Of a stretch of 64,000 nt of DNA, positions 49,856 through 58,607 are shown piece after piece. The notes under the pieces are model-generated. The model had not been told where the DNA came from and ran no database searches. It worked only from the letters and a program-made list of their open reading frames with translations. The stretch comes from a candidate division LCP-89 bacterium B3_LCP (GTDB taxonomy: Bacteria; Electryoneota; B3-LCP), in NCBI GenBank assembly GCA_005223185.1, contig NJBN01000002.1:496001-560000 (forward strand). Reading direction: 5' to 3'. A program made the translations under genes and the position numbers. The first letter of the stretch is position 1, and each line of letters opens with the position of its first letter.

Positions 49856-51469
49856 ATGCGCTTCAAAATATTCTTGTCATTAATTCCCGCCTTAGTGCTC
49901 ACCCTGACAGGCACAACCCACGCCTGGTGGTTTGAATATGACACCATTGAAGAAAACATGCCCGTAGCAGCAGACTCCGGTGTGTACCAGGGATACCCAG
50001 TTGCATTGCCATTTATAAATGGAAGTACTATTATCCTATATCACGAAGGACAACCGCTTTGTGGAAATTACTATCAAATCATAGACAAATATGGTCAACC
50101 TGTATTAACTGAACCGCAAAACTTAATGCCACAAACTACCACCGGTCAATACGCCTTAGTAATACCTGACGAGTATGGTGGTGTATTTGCGACTGCTGCC
50201 AAATTAGGATCCGATGAAGGGATTTGGGCGCAGCAGATCGATTCCTTAGGTAACCGGATGTGGGGTGATGCCGGCATAAGAGTTTGTGATGAACAATCTG
50301 GTGGCGTTTCTATGGGCATTAGTACTGATGGAACGGGCGGTTTTCTAATTACCCATTCCGCTTCAGTTGATATTCATGTCTTTCGCATTGACGGATCAGG
50401 GCAACACATCTGGAGTGAAGATGGCGTAATTGTCTGCGATAATCCTGACCAGCAGAGCAATCCTCGAATAACGCACGATGGTAGTGGTGGTGCTTACGTA
50501 AGCTGGCGTGATTACCGTTCACCCTTTGGAAATTACGGCTCACTCTGGATGCAGCATTTGGATTCTGAAGGTAATGAACTCTGGCAAAATAACGGAATAT
50601 TAATTCATAACACAGGTCCCTGGTTTCACCAGTTAATACCGGATGAGGCAGGAGGGGTAATAGCACAAACAGGCAGCGGAATAGGCAACACTGTTCGCCG
50701 AATAGATCCAGCAGGTCATATATTATGGTCTTACTATGGTGCGAGCTATAGACCTGAGGCTAAAATAATCAGAGGTGAACCTGGATTCTTTTACCTGGGC
50801 TGGAGTTCTTATGATGAATATACTATTTACGCTCAAAAGATGGATATGCAGGGTAATTTCTATTGGAATGGGCAAACAGGTGCAGTTATGGGAACCTTCC
50901 GTGATTATCATACCTATAGCCGTCATAATTTCGCCTATAGACACCCGCATTTCTACGGCGTGTTTGAGTTTTATGATTCATGGCTGCCTGATTACCTCTT
51001 TGCTCAACGCTTAGATTCGTTGGGAAACAGAATGTGGGGGGAATCTGGTGTTATGGTTGCATATGAGGATGATGAATACATTAATTACCCGAATATAGTA
51101 CCAGATCCTGATGAAGATGGCGGCGCTGTTATCGTCTATGAGTCGTATTGGGGTCATGATATTTTCGGCAAACACGTTAATGCTAATGGGTCATTAGGAG
51201 GCCCTGATCCGCGTAAAAGACCTGCGGAACTTCATCCCGTTATCACCGGAGTTTCAGATAACCTGATATCATACAGTATCATAGAGGCTGGATTTGTTAG
51301 AATAGAGCTTTACAACCTGTTGGGCCGCTACATAAAAACCATAGAAAATACATACCTTCCAACCGGCAAACATACAACTCAGATAGATCCATCAGAATTA
51401 GTTTCAGGGATCTATTTCCTCAAACTGGAAACACACACCGGCAGCATGTTGCCAAGATGGTGGTGGTGA
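49856..51469 (+). CDS. Secreted protein with T9SS-like C-terminal module, tail truncated
   Basis: 537 residues with a signal peptide (FKIFLSLIPALVLTLTGTTH). The body has repeated segments of the type GGVFATAAKLGSDEGIWAQQ and GGAYVSWRDYRSPFG, each followed by LDSLGNRMWG or IDGSGQHIW, suggesting a propeller. The C-terminal stretch FVRIELYNLLGRYIKTIENT to LVSGIYFLKLETHTG is the type-A sorting-like fold used by type IX secretion. The protein then ends in MLPRWWW rather than the usual basic tail, in a sequence duplicated 144 bases downstream. GGAGG before ATG 49856 fixes the start; a TTG at 49838 is not needed. Confidence 0.72.
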   Translation: MRFKIFLSLIPALVLTLTGTTHAWWFEYDTIEENMPVAADSGVYQGYPVALPFINGSTIILYHEGQPLCGNYYQIIDKYGQPVLTEPQNLMPQTTTGQYALVIPDEYGGVFATAAKLGSDEGIWAQQIDSLGNRMWGDAGIRVCDEQSGGVSMGISTDGTGGFLITHSASVDIHVFRIDGSGQHIWSEDGVIVCDNPDQQSNPRITHDGSGGAYVSWRDYRSPFGNYGSLWMQHLDSEGNELWQNNGILIHNTGPWFHQLIPDEAGGVIAQTGSGIGNTVRRIDPAGHILWSYYGASYRPEAKIIRGEPGFFYLGWSSYDEYTIYAQKMDMQGNFYWNGQTGAVMGTFRDYHTYSRHNFAYRHPHFYGVFEFYDSWLPDYLFAQRLDSLGNRMWGESGVMVAYEDDEYINYPNIVPDPDEDGGAVIVYESYWGHDIFGKHVNANGSLGGPDPRKRPAELHPVITGVSDNLISYSIIEAGFVRIELYNLLGRYIKTIENTYLPTGKHTTQIDPSELVSGIYFLKLETHTGSMLPRWWW

Positions 51470-51622
51470 GGTAGGGATAAGAGAACAGAAGACAGAGAAC
51501 AGAGGACAGAGAAAACCAGTCCGGGACATCCTGACTTCGTCAGTCCCTTCGGGAAAGCTGTCCCGGCCACCCGCCACTACTGGCCAGTCAAGTCGCCAAG
51601 ATGGTGGTGGTGCGGTAGGGGA
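51451..51622 (+). repeat. Direct repeat flanking a hairpin insertion
   Basis: GCCAAGATGGTGGTGGTG followed by GGTAGGGA occurs at 51451-51477 and again at 51595-51621 with one or two changes. Between the two lie a purine-rich ACAGAGAACAGAGG tract and the CCGGGACA/TGTCCCGG hairpin at 51521-51575. The first copy supplies the end of the upstream gene. Confidence 0.65.
51521..51575. repeat. CCGGGACA/TGTCCCGG hairpin repeat, copy 2
   Basis: CCGGGACATCCTGACTTCGT, then CAGTCCCTTCGGGAAAGCTG and TCCCGGCCACCCGCC. It has the same outer arms and end as 49598-49650 with a different loop. Confidence 0.65.
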
Positions 51623-51653
51623 AGTGTTATCCCTTTCCAAATGCAAAGCATTT

Positions 51654-51680
51654 GTCATTCCCGCGTACGCGGGAATCCAG
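51654..51680 (+). repeat. GTCATTCC/GGAATCCAG hairpin repeat, copy 2
   Basis: GTCATTCCCGCG-TA-CGCGGGAATCCAG, a near-perfect palindrome of a form that is common in many bacterial chromosomes. Confidence 0.7.
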
Positions 51681-51865
51681 AGAACTAGAAGTGTAAAAAG
51701 TACGTCATTAATATTAATCTGTAGTCTATCACGAAGATTTTAGCGATATAGAACATGCCATTAAGCAAGAAAAACAACTAAGAAAATAGAAGAAACTCTG
51801 GAAACTGAAACTAATAGATCAAATAAATCCTGAATGGGAAAACTTATATGACGTTTTGAATACCT

Positions 51866-51909
51866 CTGGATCCCTGCGTCCGCCCCGAAGGGGCAGGCAG
51901 GGATGACAG
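51866..51909 (-). repeat. GTCATTCC/GGAATCCAG hairpin repeat, copy 3
   Basis: On the minus strand CTGTCATCCCTGCCTGCCCC, loop, then GGGCGGACGCAGGGATCCAG. Same ends as copy 2 with a longer, GC-rich stem. Confidence 0.6.
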
Positions 51910-51974
51910 GACGGGTAGCGTTTGCACTACTCCAGCGGGAGATGGGAACAGCCCGATATCCAGACACAATTGAA

Positions 51975-52006
51975 ATAAAAAAAGACGACTCTCACAAGCC
52001 GTCTTT
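51975..52006 (-). terminator. Intrinsic terminator of the outer-membrane protein gene
   Basis: On the minus strand AAAGACGGCT-TGTGAG-AGTCGTCTTT forms a 10-base stem with one G-U pair, followed by TTTTTT. It lies 28 bases past the stop at 52034. Confidence 0.85.
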
Positions 52007-52033
52007 ATCATTTGGTAACTATTAATAAGCAGT

Positions 52034-53338
52034 CTAAAACACCAACCGCTGCGACAGTGCGAAGTTGATGCCCTTGGAACCGTTGAATAACCCCCTCTGG
52101 TTGGCGATGGCTATGTCGAACTTATATGCCCCCAGATCCAATCCAATTCCACCTGCGAACATGGTTCCATGCAAGCCGCCCAATCCTAAACCGATACGTA
52201 TGGGAAGTACCGGTAAATAGCGTAGTTCCGCTCCCACCGCCAATCTCGGTTTGGTAGTTCCTCCCGCAACATTATTGAGTCCCTGTTTGTAATCCGCTTC
52301 GATAACAACTTCCGGCCGAAGCTGGTACGTCCCCGACATGACGAAATATTTCGGCATGACGTAGGTCAATTCTTCAGATGAGGTGAATGAGGTATCCGTA
52401 TCAACCGCGGTGCTGTCTAAATAATCACCAAAATTATCCAACTCATCTATGTTGATTCCCGGCTGATTGAAGGCGAAACTCCCCCAATACTCTTCATATC
52501 CTTTAAACTTGATGCTACCGAAAATGTTATGCAGGGAAAACCCGACGTTCAATTTCTCGTTAATTTTGGCAGCAGCGCCTAAATCCAGACCCAATCCATG
52601 ACCGACTTCGCCTTTGTCATCGAAGGGATTAACCATCATGGCGCGATAGCTGCCGTTGATGGCAATGGAATCGGTACTTGACAGCAGAGTTCCACTTGCC
52701 TGATCAACTACGGCATAGAACTCTCCGATAAGGTATTTTATGCTTCCGCCAACCGCCAGATGTTCCATCCATTGCCATTTGGTGTCGATTTTTCTGGCGT
52801 AGGACGCGACAATTTCGCCACCACCTATAGCTTCACCGTCCATGTCATCCAGATAGACAGGATCGGCATTTAATCCCATCAAAGGTACGGTCAATAAATC
52901 CTGCGGCAGAGTTGCTGTCATATATCCAAATACATTGACAGCTACGGCAAATTCGTTAAAGGAAACCGCTACCGGGGTTACCTGTATCTGAGTGTAACCC
53001 TCAAGACCACTGGAGTTGATATGATCGACTATTTCCTGTTTCGCTGCCAAATCCCAACTGCCGTTGGCATCAAAGTAGTCCTTACTGAAGTAGTCGTTGT
53101 ACAGATTTATATTCAAGCTGTTATTTCCGACGCTCAGTCCGATGTTGAGAAGGTCAATACTGATACTGGGTCCTCCAGGCATGGCTAAGTTGGCCGGATT
53201 CCAGTTGCCAGCTTCAGCGCCGGAGGCCATACCTTGATAGGCATTTGCCATTCCCATGCTGCGAGCGTTTATACTTGTCTGTCCCAACGCTATCGACGAA
53301 GACAGTACTATATGAGCAATGATGAATATTTTCTTCAT
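52034..53338 (-). CDS. PorV/FadL-like outer-membrane beta-barrel protein
   Basis: 434 residues with a signal peptide (FIIAHIVLSSSIALGQ). INARSMGMANAYQGMASGAE followed by AGNWNPANLAMPG is the opening motif of a broad barrel family that includes FadL-, PorV- and DUF5723-like proteins. The body alternates short strands and ends LSQRLVF with a terminal Phe, as in barrels. A good terminator follows. It starts three bases after the lipoprotein gene and both probably work together at the outer membrane. Confidence 0.75.
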   Translation of the reverse strand: MKKIFIIAHIVLSSSIALGQTSINARSMGMANAYQGMASGAEAGNWNPANLAMPGGPSISIDLLNIGLSVGNNSLNINLYNDYFSKDYFDANGSWDLAAKQEIVDHINSSGLEGYTQIQVTPVAVSFNEFAVAVNVFGYMTATLPQDLLTVPLMGLNADPVYLDDMDGEAIGGGEIVASYARKIDTKWQWMEHLAVGGSIKYLIGEFYAVVDQASGTLLSSTDSIAINGSYRAMMVNPFDDKGEVGHGLGLDLGAAAKINEKLNVGFSLHNIFGSIKFKGYEEYWGSFAFNQPGINIDELDNFGDYLDSTAVDTDTSFTSSEELTYVMPKYFVMSGTYQLRPEVVIEADYKQGLNNVAGGTTKPRLAVGAELRYLPVLPIRIGLGLGGLHGTMFAGGIGLDLGAYKFDIAIANQRGLFNGSKGINFALSQRLVF

Positions 53339-53341
53339 GAT

Positions 53342-55381
53342 TTATTCCTCCTCATCGTCTTCGAAATTGATGTCCACTAATATTGTAGCGTGAGCGCCCA
53401 CGGTTATGTAATCAGAAGACAGAGCTTGCACTGTCTGTCCATTCGTTGAATTTATAATTACCAACGTTTCGACAAACAGCGGATGATCTTCCGTTGCTCC
53501 AGCAAACATAGCGATCTGATTATCATCCAGGAAGCACGCCACATCAGATAGCCCGGATTCTGATACAAAGCCGCTGATGCCTAAAGTAGGCTGGGGAAGG
53601 ACAACCTGGAAAAAGGTGTCAACTTCCGTGCTGTAGGGATTATCAAATTCAGTCGAATCGTAACTCGCCCGAATGATCGCCTCTCCGCTTAAAGGAACGT
53701 GGTTTTCCAGGTGAAGGGTCAGGTGCACTTCATTCAGGAAATCGTCAAATCCATCTTCTATGCTGGTGATCTCCGGTTCCAGACTGCTTTCACCGATAGC
53801 CAATGAGAATGGCGAATACATGTGGTAATCACCGGTAGTCCACTGGGTGTCTTCAATATCGACCTGACCGGTTATGGTTGTCGTTCCAGTTGTTATGATG
53901 CTGTCAGGCAGGATGTTTACAATCGTTTCAAGTCCGGTGACGGTAACATCAGATATGCTTGGATTGCCCTCACTCCCCGCTGGTATTTGAATGGTGGGAA
54001 CACTAAAGCTGGATTCTATATAACCACCCTTATATGCGTTGAAAACCAGATCGACACTGATATTCCCATTGATGACATTGATAATATGCAGATCCACGTT
54101 TGCCGTAGCGGCATCCAATGAATCCAATCCTCCCGGGATATCCTCTATGGCGATGGATTGTGGCTCGATATCGATCACGGTGTTGCTCAACCACCCTTCG
54201 AAATGATTGAAGACTAAATCGGATACTTCGAAAGCAGCTTCCACCGTCTGGTTGGAATCTATTACAACGTAAGCTGGCGCTTGCGGGTATATCGGGTCAT
54301 TGGTATCTATTATATCCACCACTATTTCGCCATAGACCAGATTATCCTGTTCAGGGCGGTAGAATTCATAACCTTCCAGGGGAAAATCAGTAATTGTGAT
54401 GGAACTAAGCGCCTGGATAGTATCGATATAGGTAAAAGGTATATCGTTTAAGGTGAAATCGGGCAGGGTGAAGGTCGCTATCGTTATCACAGGTGTGTTA
54501 TTAGAAATTGTGCAGTTGACTGAACCTTCCATTATCTGAGCGGTACGGATCGAATCCTCTTCCTCTAAAGTATAGAGGCTGTCACTGCTGAAAGTTTGCA
54601 CTGGTATATGAGCACGAGCACTCTTGACTCCTAATTCGGATAATTCCACAGTTACCCAAATTGCATCATCTATCCCTATTGTCACCGGATTAACTGGCGA
54701 ACCCGGAGAATGACCACTGATGTAAACGCTCATATCGTTGTCAATTATGTCTTCCGGGCCGTTAGGCAAGTTCATAGGTGGAGAAATATAGACGTCAGAG
54801 GGATTTAGCAGTTCAGTCACTTGCAGGGATACGATAACCGTGTTGTTATCTCCGTATGAATTCAAGACCACTATGTTCAGTATATCAATCGGTACTGCCA
54901 GATCGTTGCGAACGGTTATAGTTACAGTTCCCCAGCTTAAATAAGCCCAATCATATTCATCGAAAGGATCCAGATCCTGCTGCGTTGAATCGATAGTGAA
55001 CGGTGGAATTATGGTATAACCCGGTACTAATTGATCAGGCTGGAAGGATACAGAGTCAGCTCCGGGGGAATCGACCGTACGAATTCCTAGATAAGCTTTC
55101 AGGACGTCATCGATCCCTTCTGACTGGAGATTATCTTCCACTTTTACAGTGTCGAGATCACCGCCAAAATTCAGATAGAGAGTGTCCCCGATGTTGGATA
55201 CCCAGTTGCCTGAAGAATCTATGACGGTGGAATCATCTATGATTTCAGCTAACCCGTAAACGCGATCCGCCAACGGAACTGTGAACTCGACTTCCCATTT
55301 GGGCGTCCCCGGCTCTTTTAGGCTGCAACCGTGGGTGGTGATCAGCGCGGATAGCAGCAGAAATGTCAAGATCTTGTTCAT
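53342..55381 (-). CDS. Large beta-rich lipoprotein of unknown function
   Basis: From ATG 55381 the protein has 679 residues and opens with a lipoprotein signal peptide ending in ITTHGCSLKEPG, so Cys21 should be lipidated. The rest is strongly acidic and beta-rich with many Ile/Val/Asp runs (EVEFTVPLADRVYGLAEIID) and no recognised domain. The next gene is the PorV/FadL-like barrel, three bases on, in the same orientation. The pair may be a surface lipoprotein with its barrel partner. Confidence 0.6.
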   Translation of the reverse strand: MNKILTFLLLSALITTHGCSLKEPGTPKWEVEFTVPLADRVYGLAEIIDDSTVIDSSGNWVSNIGDTLYLNFGGDLDTVKVEDNLQSEGIDDVLKAYLGIRTVDSPGADSVSFQPDQLVPGYTIIPPFTIDSTQQDLDPFDEYDWAYLSWGTVTITVRNDLAVPIDILNIVVLNSYGDNNTVIVSLQVTELLNPSDVYISPPMNLPNGPEDIIDNDMSVYISGHSPGSPVNPVTIGIDDAIWVTVELSELGVKSARAHIPVQTFSSDSLYTLEEEDSIRTAQIMEGSVNCTISNNTPVITIATFTLPDFTLNDIPFTYIDTIQALSSITITDFPLEGYEFYRPEQDNLVYGEIVVDIIDTNDPIYPQAPAYVVIDSNQTVEAAFEVSDLVFNHFEGWLSNTVIDIEPQSIAIEDIPGGLDSLDAATANVDLHIINVINGNISVDLVFNAYKGGYIESSFSVPTIQIPAGSEGNPSISDVTVTGLETIVNILPDSIITTGTTTITGQVDIEDTQWTTGDYHMYSPFSLAIGESSLEPEITSIEDGFDDFLNEVHLTLHLENHVPLSGEAIIRASYDSTEFDNPYSTEVDTFFQVVLPQPTLGISGFVSESGLSDVACFLDDNQIAMFAGATEDHPLFVETLVIINSTNGQTVQALSSDYITVGAHATILVDINFEDDEEE

Positions 55382-55584
55382 GAATGGCTCCAATGATGAT
55401 CTCTATTCTATATCCCTGAAGAGAAGGGACGCGTAGATTAGATTATGTTTACCCCATTTCGAAAAGTAACTATTCACTTGATATAATCCAAAGAAAAAGA
55501 CCGAAAATTATCACCCTATTGTTTATCAGTAGTATCCATTAGGAATCTTTTACGGAACGAGGAATGTTATCAGGATGATCTAAG

Positions 55585-55626
55585 GCTGTCATTCTGGCAA
55601 ACGAAGCGCGTCCAGAATCTGACAGC
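55585..55626 (+). repeat. GTCATTCTGG/CCAGAATC hairpin repeat, copy 4
   Basis: GCTGTCATTCTGG, loop of 14 bases, CCAGAATCTGACAGC: the same family as copies at 47171 and 51654 with a longer outer stem. Confidence 0.6.
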
Positions 55627-55633
55627 TTTGATT

Positions 55634-55678
55634 GTTGCATCAGGTCTTGTCAATCGGCTGACTGAAATGACCTGACGC
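55634..55678 (+). repeat. Dispersed TCAGGTC hairpin repeat, copy 2
   Basis: GTTGCATCAGGTCTTG, loop, then AATGACCTGACGC. Arms match those of 22851-22897 nearly base for base with a different loop. Confidence 0.6.
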
Positions 55679-55948
55679 AGATTAAGAAGCAATACGGATG
55701 CCAAAACCATTATGTCTCGTTGTACATTGATTATTAAGGATTTATAAAATACGAAATAACCTCGAGTGCTGAGATAATTGACAGAGAATTAGTTATTATG
55801 AGGTATTCAAGAGGGCTTTTTTTGACGGGGTGTTAACCTCACGAAACAGTCACTCCCGCGAAAGAGCATAAGCCCCCTTCTCTGTAGCGTCAGGTCCTTA
55901 GTGTAACGGAGACCAGAAGCTTTTCTAATTCAGAACTGATAAGCGGAT

Positions 55949-56009
55949 CGACACAAGATCGACCCCTACGCACGTTGGGAGCGCCTGCCCCTTCGGGAAC
56001 CTTGTGTCG
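55949..56009. repeat. CGACACAAG/CTTGTGTCG long hairpin
   Basis: Nine-base perfect arms 43 bases apart, with a smaller pairing inside. It precedes the OPT promoter by about 40 bases. Confidence 0.5.
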
Positions 56010-56046
56010 CCCCCCTATCCCCATCTTTGCCAGCCCAGAAAAACGC

Positions 56047-56075
56047 TTGACTTTTATCCGGATACTTCGTACCAT
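56047..56075 (+). promoter_or_regulatory. Promoter of the OPT transporter gene
   Basis: TTGACT (56047-56052), 17 bases, then TACCAT (56070-56075), with C before the first box and G before the second. The leader to ATG 56108 is about 30 bases. Confidence 0.65.
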
Positions 56076-56107
56076 AGGACACCCATAAAAAATTCAAGGT
56101 AACCTCG

Positions 56108-58087
56108 ATGAACGACCGCAATAGCAGTAACGATTTCCAACCCATAATTCCTGCCTCCCAATCGCTTCCGGAAATAACCGTAAAAGCACTGATATTGGGC
56201 GTTCTACTATCAGTCGTGCTCGCCGGCGCCAATGCCTATTTAGGTCTTTTTGCTGGTATGACAGTCTCAGCATCGATACCTGCTGCCGTTATTTCCATGG
56301 GCGTCTTAAGTCTCTTCAAGAAGCACAACATATTGGAAAACAACATCGTACAGACGGCGGCATCATCAGGTGAGTCGCTGGCTGCTGGAGTTATTTTCAC
56401 GCTGCCCGCTCTGGTTCTGATGGGATATTGGACTACTTTTCCCTGGGTGTGGGTTACCCTGATAGCCGGTTTAGGGGGATTGATCGGAGTGCTGTTCACC
56501 ATCATTTTGCGCCGAGCATTGATCATTGAGGGCAAGCTCCTTTACCCGGAGGGAATCGCTACTGCTGAGGTTTTGAAAAGCGGCGAAGAGGGTGGATCTG
56601 CTGTATGGTACATAGCGATAGCCGGGTTGATCGGAGCTTTCTTCAAGTTATGTGAGACTGGTTTTCATTTCTGGGCTGCTACTTTGGAAGGCGCTCGCAG
56701 AATGTTCGGCAGCATCTTCTATTTCGGAAGTAACCTCTCCCCGGCGCTTGTTTCTGTGGGCTATATCGTGGGATTGAATATATCCGTATTAGTCTTTTCG
56801 GGAGGATTCTTAAGCTGGGTGATCTGCATACCCATTTACTACGCTCTTAATGGAGCTCCCCCTGGAGATTTCACATCTGCCACCGATATCGCCTATGAGA
56901 TCTGGTCGGAAAAAGTGCGCTATATAGGAGTAGGCTGCATGGTGGTTGGCGGTCTATGGGCGTTGGTAAGTCTGAAATCCGCCATCACTAAGGGTATACG
57001 TGCTGGTCTGAACGCCTACAGTGGATCACAGGATGGCACCGCAATAGATCGAACTGAAAGGGACGTTCCCACGAAATGGGTTTTCATTCTTCTGGCAGCC
57101 AGCATGGTTCCTCTTTACGCTTACTACCTGATCGTGATCAAAGGTGTGGCGATAACCCTGTTTCTGACCATCTTCATGCTGATAGCCGCGGCGCTCTTTT
57201 CCGCTGTAGCTGGTTACATGGCTGGACTGGTAGGATCATCCAATAATCCCATCAGCGGTGTCACCATCGCCACGATTTTATCTACTTCCCTGCTGCTATT
57301 AGTGATGATGGGAGCCGGTCATGGGGAAGGACCAGCGGCAGCGATTCTGGTCGGAGCCGTTGTCTGCTGTGCAGCAGCCATTTCCGGGGATACTCTGCAA
57401 GATCTGAAAGCCGGATACTTACTTGGCGCAACACCGTATAAACAACAGATCATGGAGGTTGTGGGCACATTGTCGGCAGCCTTAGTCATGGCTCCGGTAT
57501 TGCTGCTCCTGTTGAAAGCTTACGGATTCGGAGAACCCACCGCCGCTCATCCCAATCCGTTGACAGCTCCTCAGGCGACGTTGATGGCTTCCGTCGCAGA
57601 GGGAGTCTTCACCGGCGACCTGCCCTGGGATATGATTTTAATCGGAGCGTTAATTGGCGTTGGTATAATCTCCTTCGACAAATACCTGGAAAGGCGAGGT
57701 TCCTCGTTCAGAGCGCCGATATTGGCGGTTGCAGTAGGAATTTACCTGCCCATCGAACTATCCACACCGATATTCATAGGAGGTTTGATATCATATTTCC
57801 TGCGCAGGCGCAGCCGAAAGTTTACGGGATTACCCAACTTCAGCAAGCTTAAGTCGAAATCCGATCAAGCAGGTTTGCTGTTCGCATCGGGGTTGATTAC
57901 CGGTGAAGCGATAGTCGGCATCCTGATGGCGATCCCGATAGTGATATCCGGAAATGCCAACGTTCTGGCGCTGATGGATTCCCCTTTAGGAGGATGGCCC
58001 GGTTTGGTTCTGTTACTACTGGTATGTTACATCCTCTTCAAAGCGGCGGCTAATCATTACCGGAAAAAAACTTCAGAAGTCACATAG
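56108..58087 (+). CDS. OPT family oligopeptide transporter
   Basis: 659 residues with about 16 membrane helices. The N-terminal ITVKALILGVLLSVVLAGAN followed by AYLGLFAGMTVSASIPAAVI, the IVQTAASSGESLAAGVIF segment and GYMAGLVGSSNNPISGVTIA are hallmarks of the bacterial OPT group. These move di- to tetrapeptides or metal-chelates by proton coupling. The gene has its own promoter; the ATC-hydrolase-like gene follows by eight bases. Confidence 0.93.
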   Translation: MNDRNSSNDFQPIIPASQSLPEITVKALILGVLLSVVLAGANAYLGLFAGMTVSASIPAAVISMGVLSLFKKHNILENNIVQTAASSGESLAAGVIFTLPALVLMGYWTTFPWVWVTLIAGLGGLIGVLFTIILRRALIIEGKLLYPEGIATAEVLKSGEEGGSAVWYIAIAGLIGAFFKLCETGFHFWAATLEGARRMFGSIFYFGSNLSPALVSVGYIVGLNISVLVFSGGFLSWVICIPIYYALNGAPPGDFTSATDIAYEIWSEKVRYIGVGCMVVGGLWALVSLKSAITKGIRAGLNAYSGSQDGTAIDRTERDVPTKWVFILLAASMVPLYAYYLIVIKGVAITLFLTIFMLIAAALFSAVAGYMAGLVGSSNNPISGVTIATILSTSLLLLVMMGAGHGEGPAAAILVGAVVCCAAAISGDTLQDLKAGYLLGATPYKQQIMEVVGTLSAALVMAPVLLLLLKAYGFGEPTAAHPNPLTAPQATLMASVAEGVFTGDLPWDMILIGALIGVGIISFDKYLERRGSSFRAPILAVAVGIYLPIELSTPIFIGGLISYFLRRRSRKFTGLPNFSKLKSKSDQAGLLFASGLITGEAIVGILMAIPIVISGNANVLALMDSPLGGWPGLVLLLLVCYILFKAAANHYRKKTSEVT

Positions 58088-58095
58088 CCAGAACA

Positions 58096-58575
58096 ATGAT
58101 AAAACTACCGGACTGCTTAGAGTACGAAGAAATACCACTGGATAAGCGCTACAGGAGCAACCTAAAAGGGCTATTGACGCGCATTCGTAAGCTGTACGAA
58201 GCCATCGAAGACCGCTTCGGTGAGGAAGGATTGCAGCTTATCAGGCAGGTCAGCATCGATTACGGTCAGGAAATCGCCAGGCGTGTCCGTTCGCGCCAGG
58301 GTGATATGGATCTGCAGCAGGTGGGGCTCTTTTTGGTAAAAATATTCAACGGCATGCGTTCCGATGGTGAAGTTACGGAGTGGACTGATGATCGCTTCGT
58401 CATCACCGTACCAAAATGTCCTTATCCGTTCACTCGCCCGCAAACGTGCGCGGCTCATACGGCGATGGAAGTGGCCCTCGTGAAAGGACTTAACCCTGCT
58501 CTCGATTATACCATTGAGAAGTGCATTCCTCGTGGTGACGAGGAGTGTTGGCATGTGTTGAAGAGAGGAAAATAA
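58096..58575 (+). CDS. L-2-amino-thiazoline-4-carboxylate hydrolase-like protein
   Basis: 159 residues. KCPYPFTRPQTCAAHTAMEV near residue 107 and ALDYTIEKCIPRGDEECWHV near the end give a Cys108, Cys118, Cys143, Cys151 pattern that recalls the small ATC-hydrolase and V4R-like families. The first 90 residues are helical. It follows the OPT transporter by eight bases, possibly in one unit; a link to peptide or sulfur-amino-acid metabolism is inference. Some other Cys-rich domain is possible. Confidence 0.5.
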   Translation: MIKLPDCLEYEEIPLDKRYRSNLKGLLTRIRKLYEAIEDRFGEEGLQLIRQVSIDYGQEIARRVRSRQGDMDLQQVGLFLVKIFNGMRSDGEVTEWTDDRFVITVPKCPYPFTRPQTCAAHTAMEVALVKGLNPALDYTIEKCIPRGDEECWHVLKRGK

Positions 58576-58607
58576 GCCGACGGATTTCGATTCGTTTCAT
58601 AATCCCG

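Larger units (their letters stand above)
51470..52033. other. Repeat-filled 560-base gap
   Basis: No reliable gene. It holds the direct repeat and hairpin described at 51451-51622, the hairpins at 51639-51653 (CAAATGC-AAA-GCATTTG), 51654-51680 and 51866-51909, and a terminator for the minus-strand gene that follows. Nothing else is recognisable. Confidence 0.65.
55382..56107. other. Repeat-containing 730-base gap
   Basis: No reliable gene. It holds hairpin repeats at 55585-55626, 55634-55678 and 55949-56009, a partial GTAGCGTCAGGTC copy near 55884, and the OPT promoter at its right end. I see no clear promoter for the minus-strand lipoprotein gene. Confidence 0.6.

Noticed and set aside
51404-51658. 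Minus-strand frame across the end of the T9SS-like gene
   Set aside because: Made of repeat and hairpin sequence; no known protein and no promoter.
55890-56075. Minus-strand frame before the OPT gene
   Set aside because: Overlaps the OPT promoter and a long hairpin; no protein pattern.
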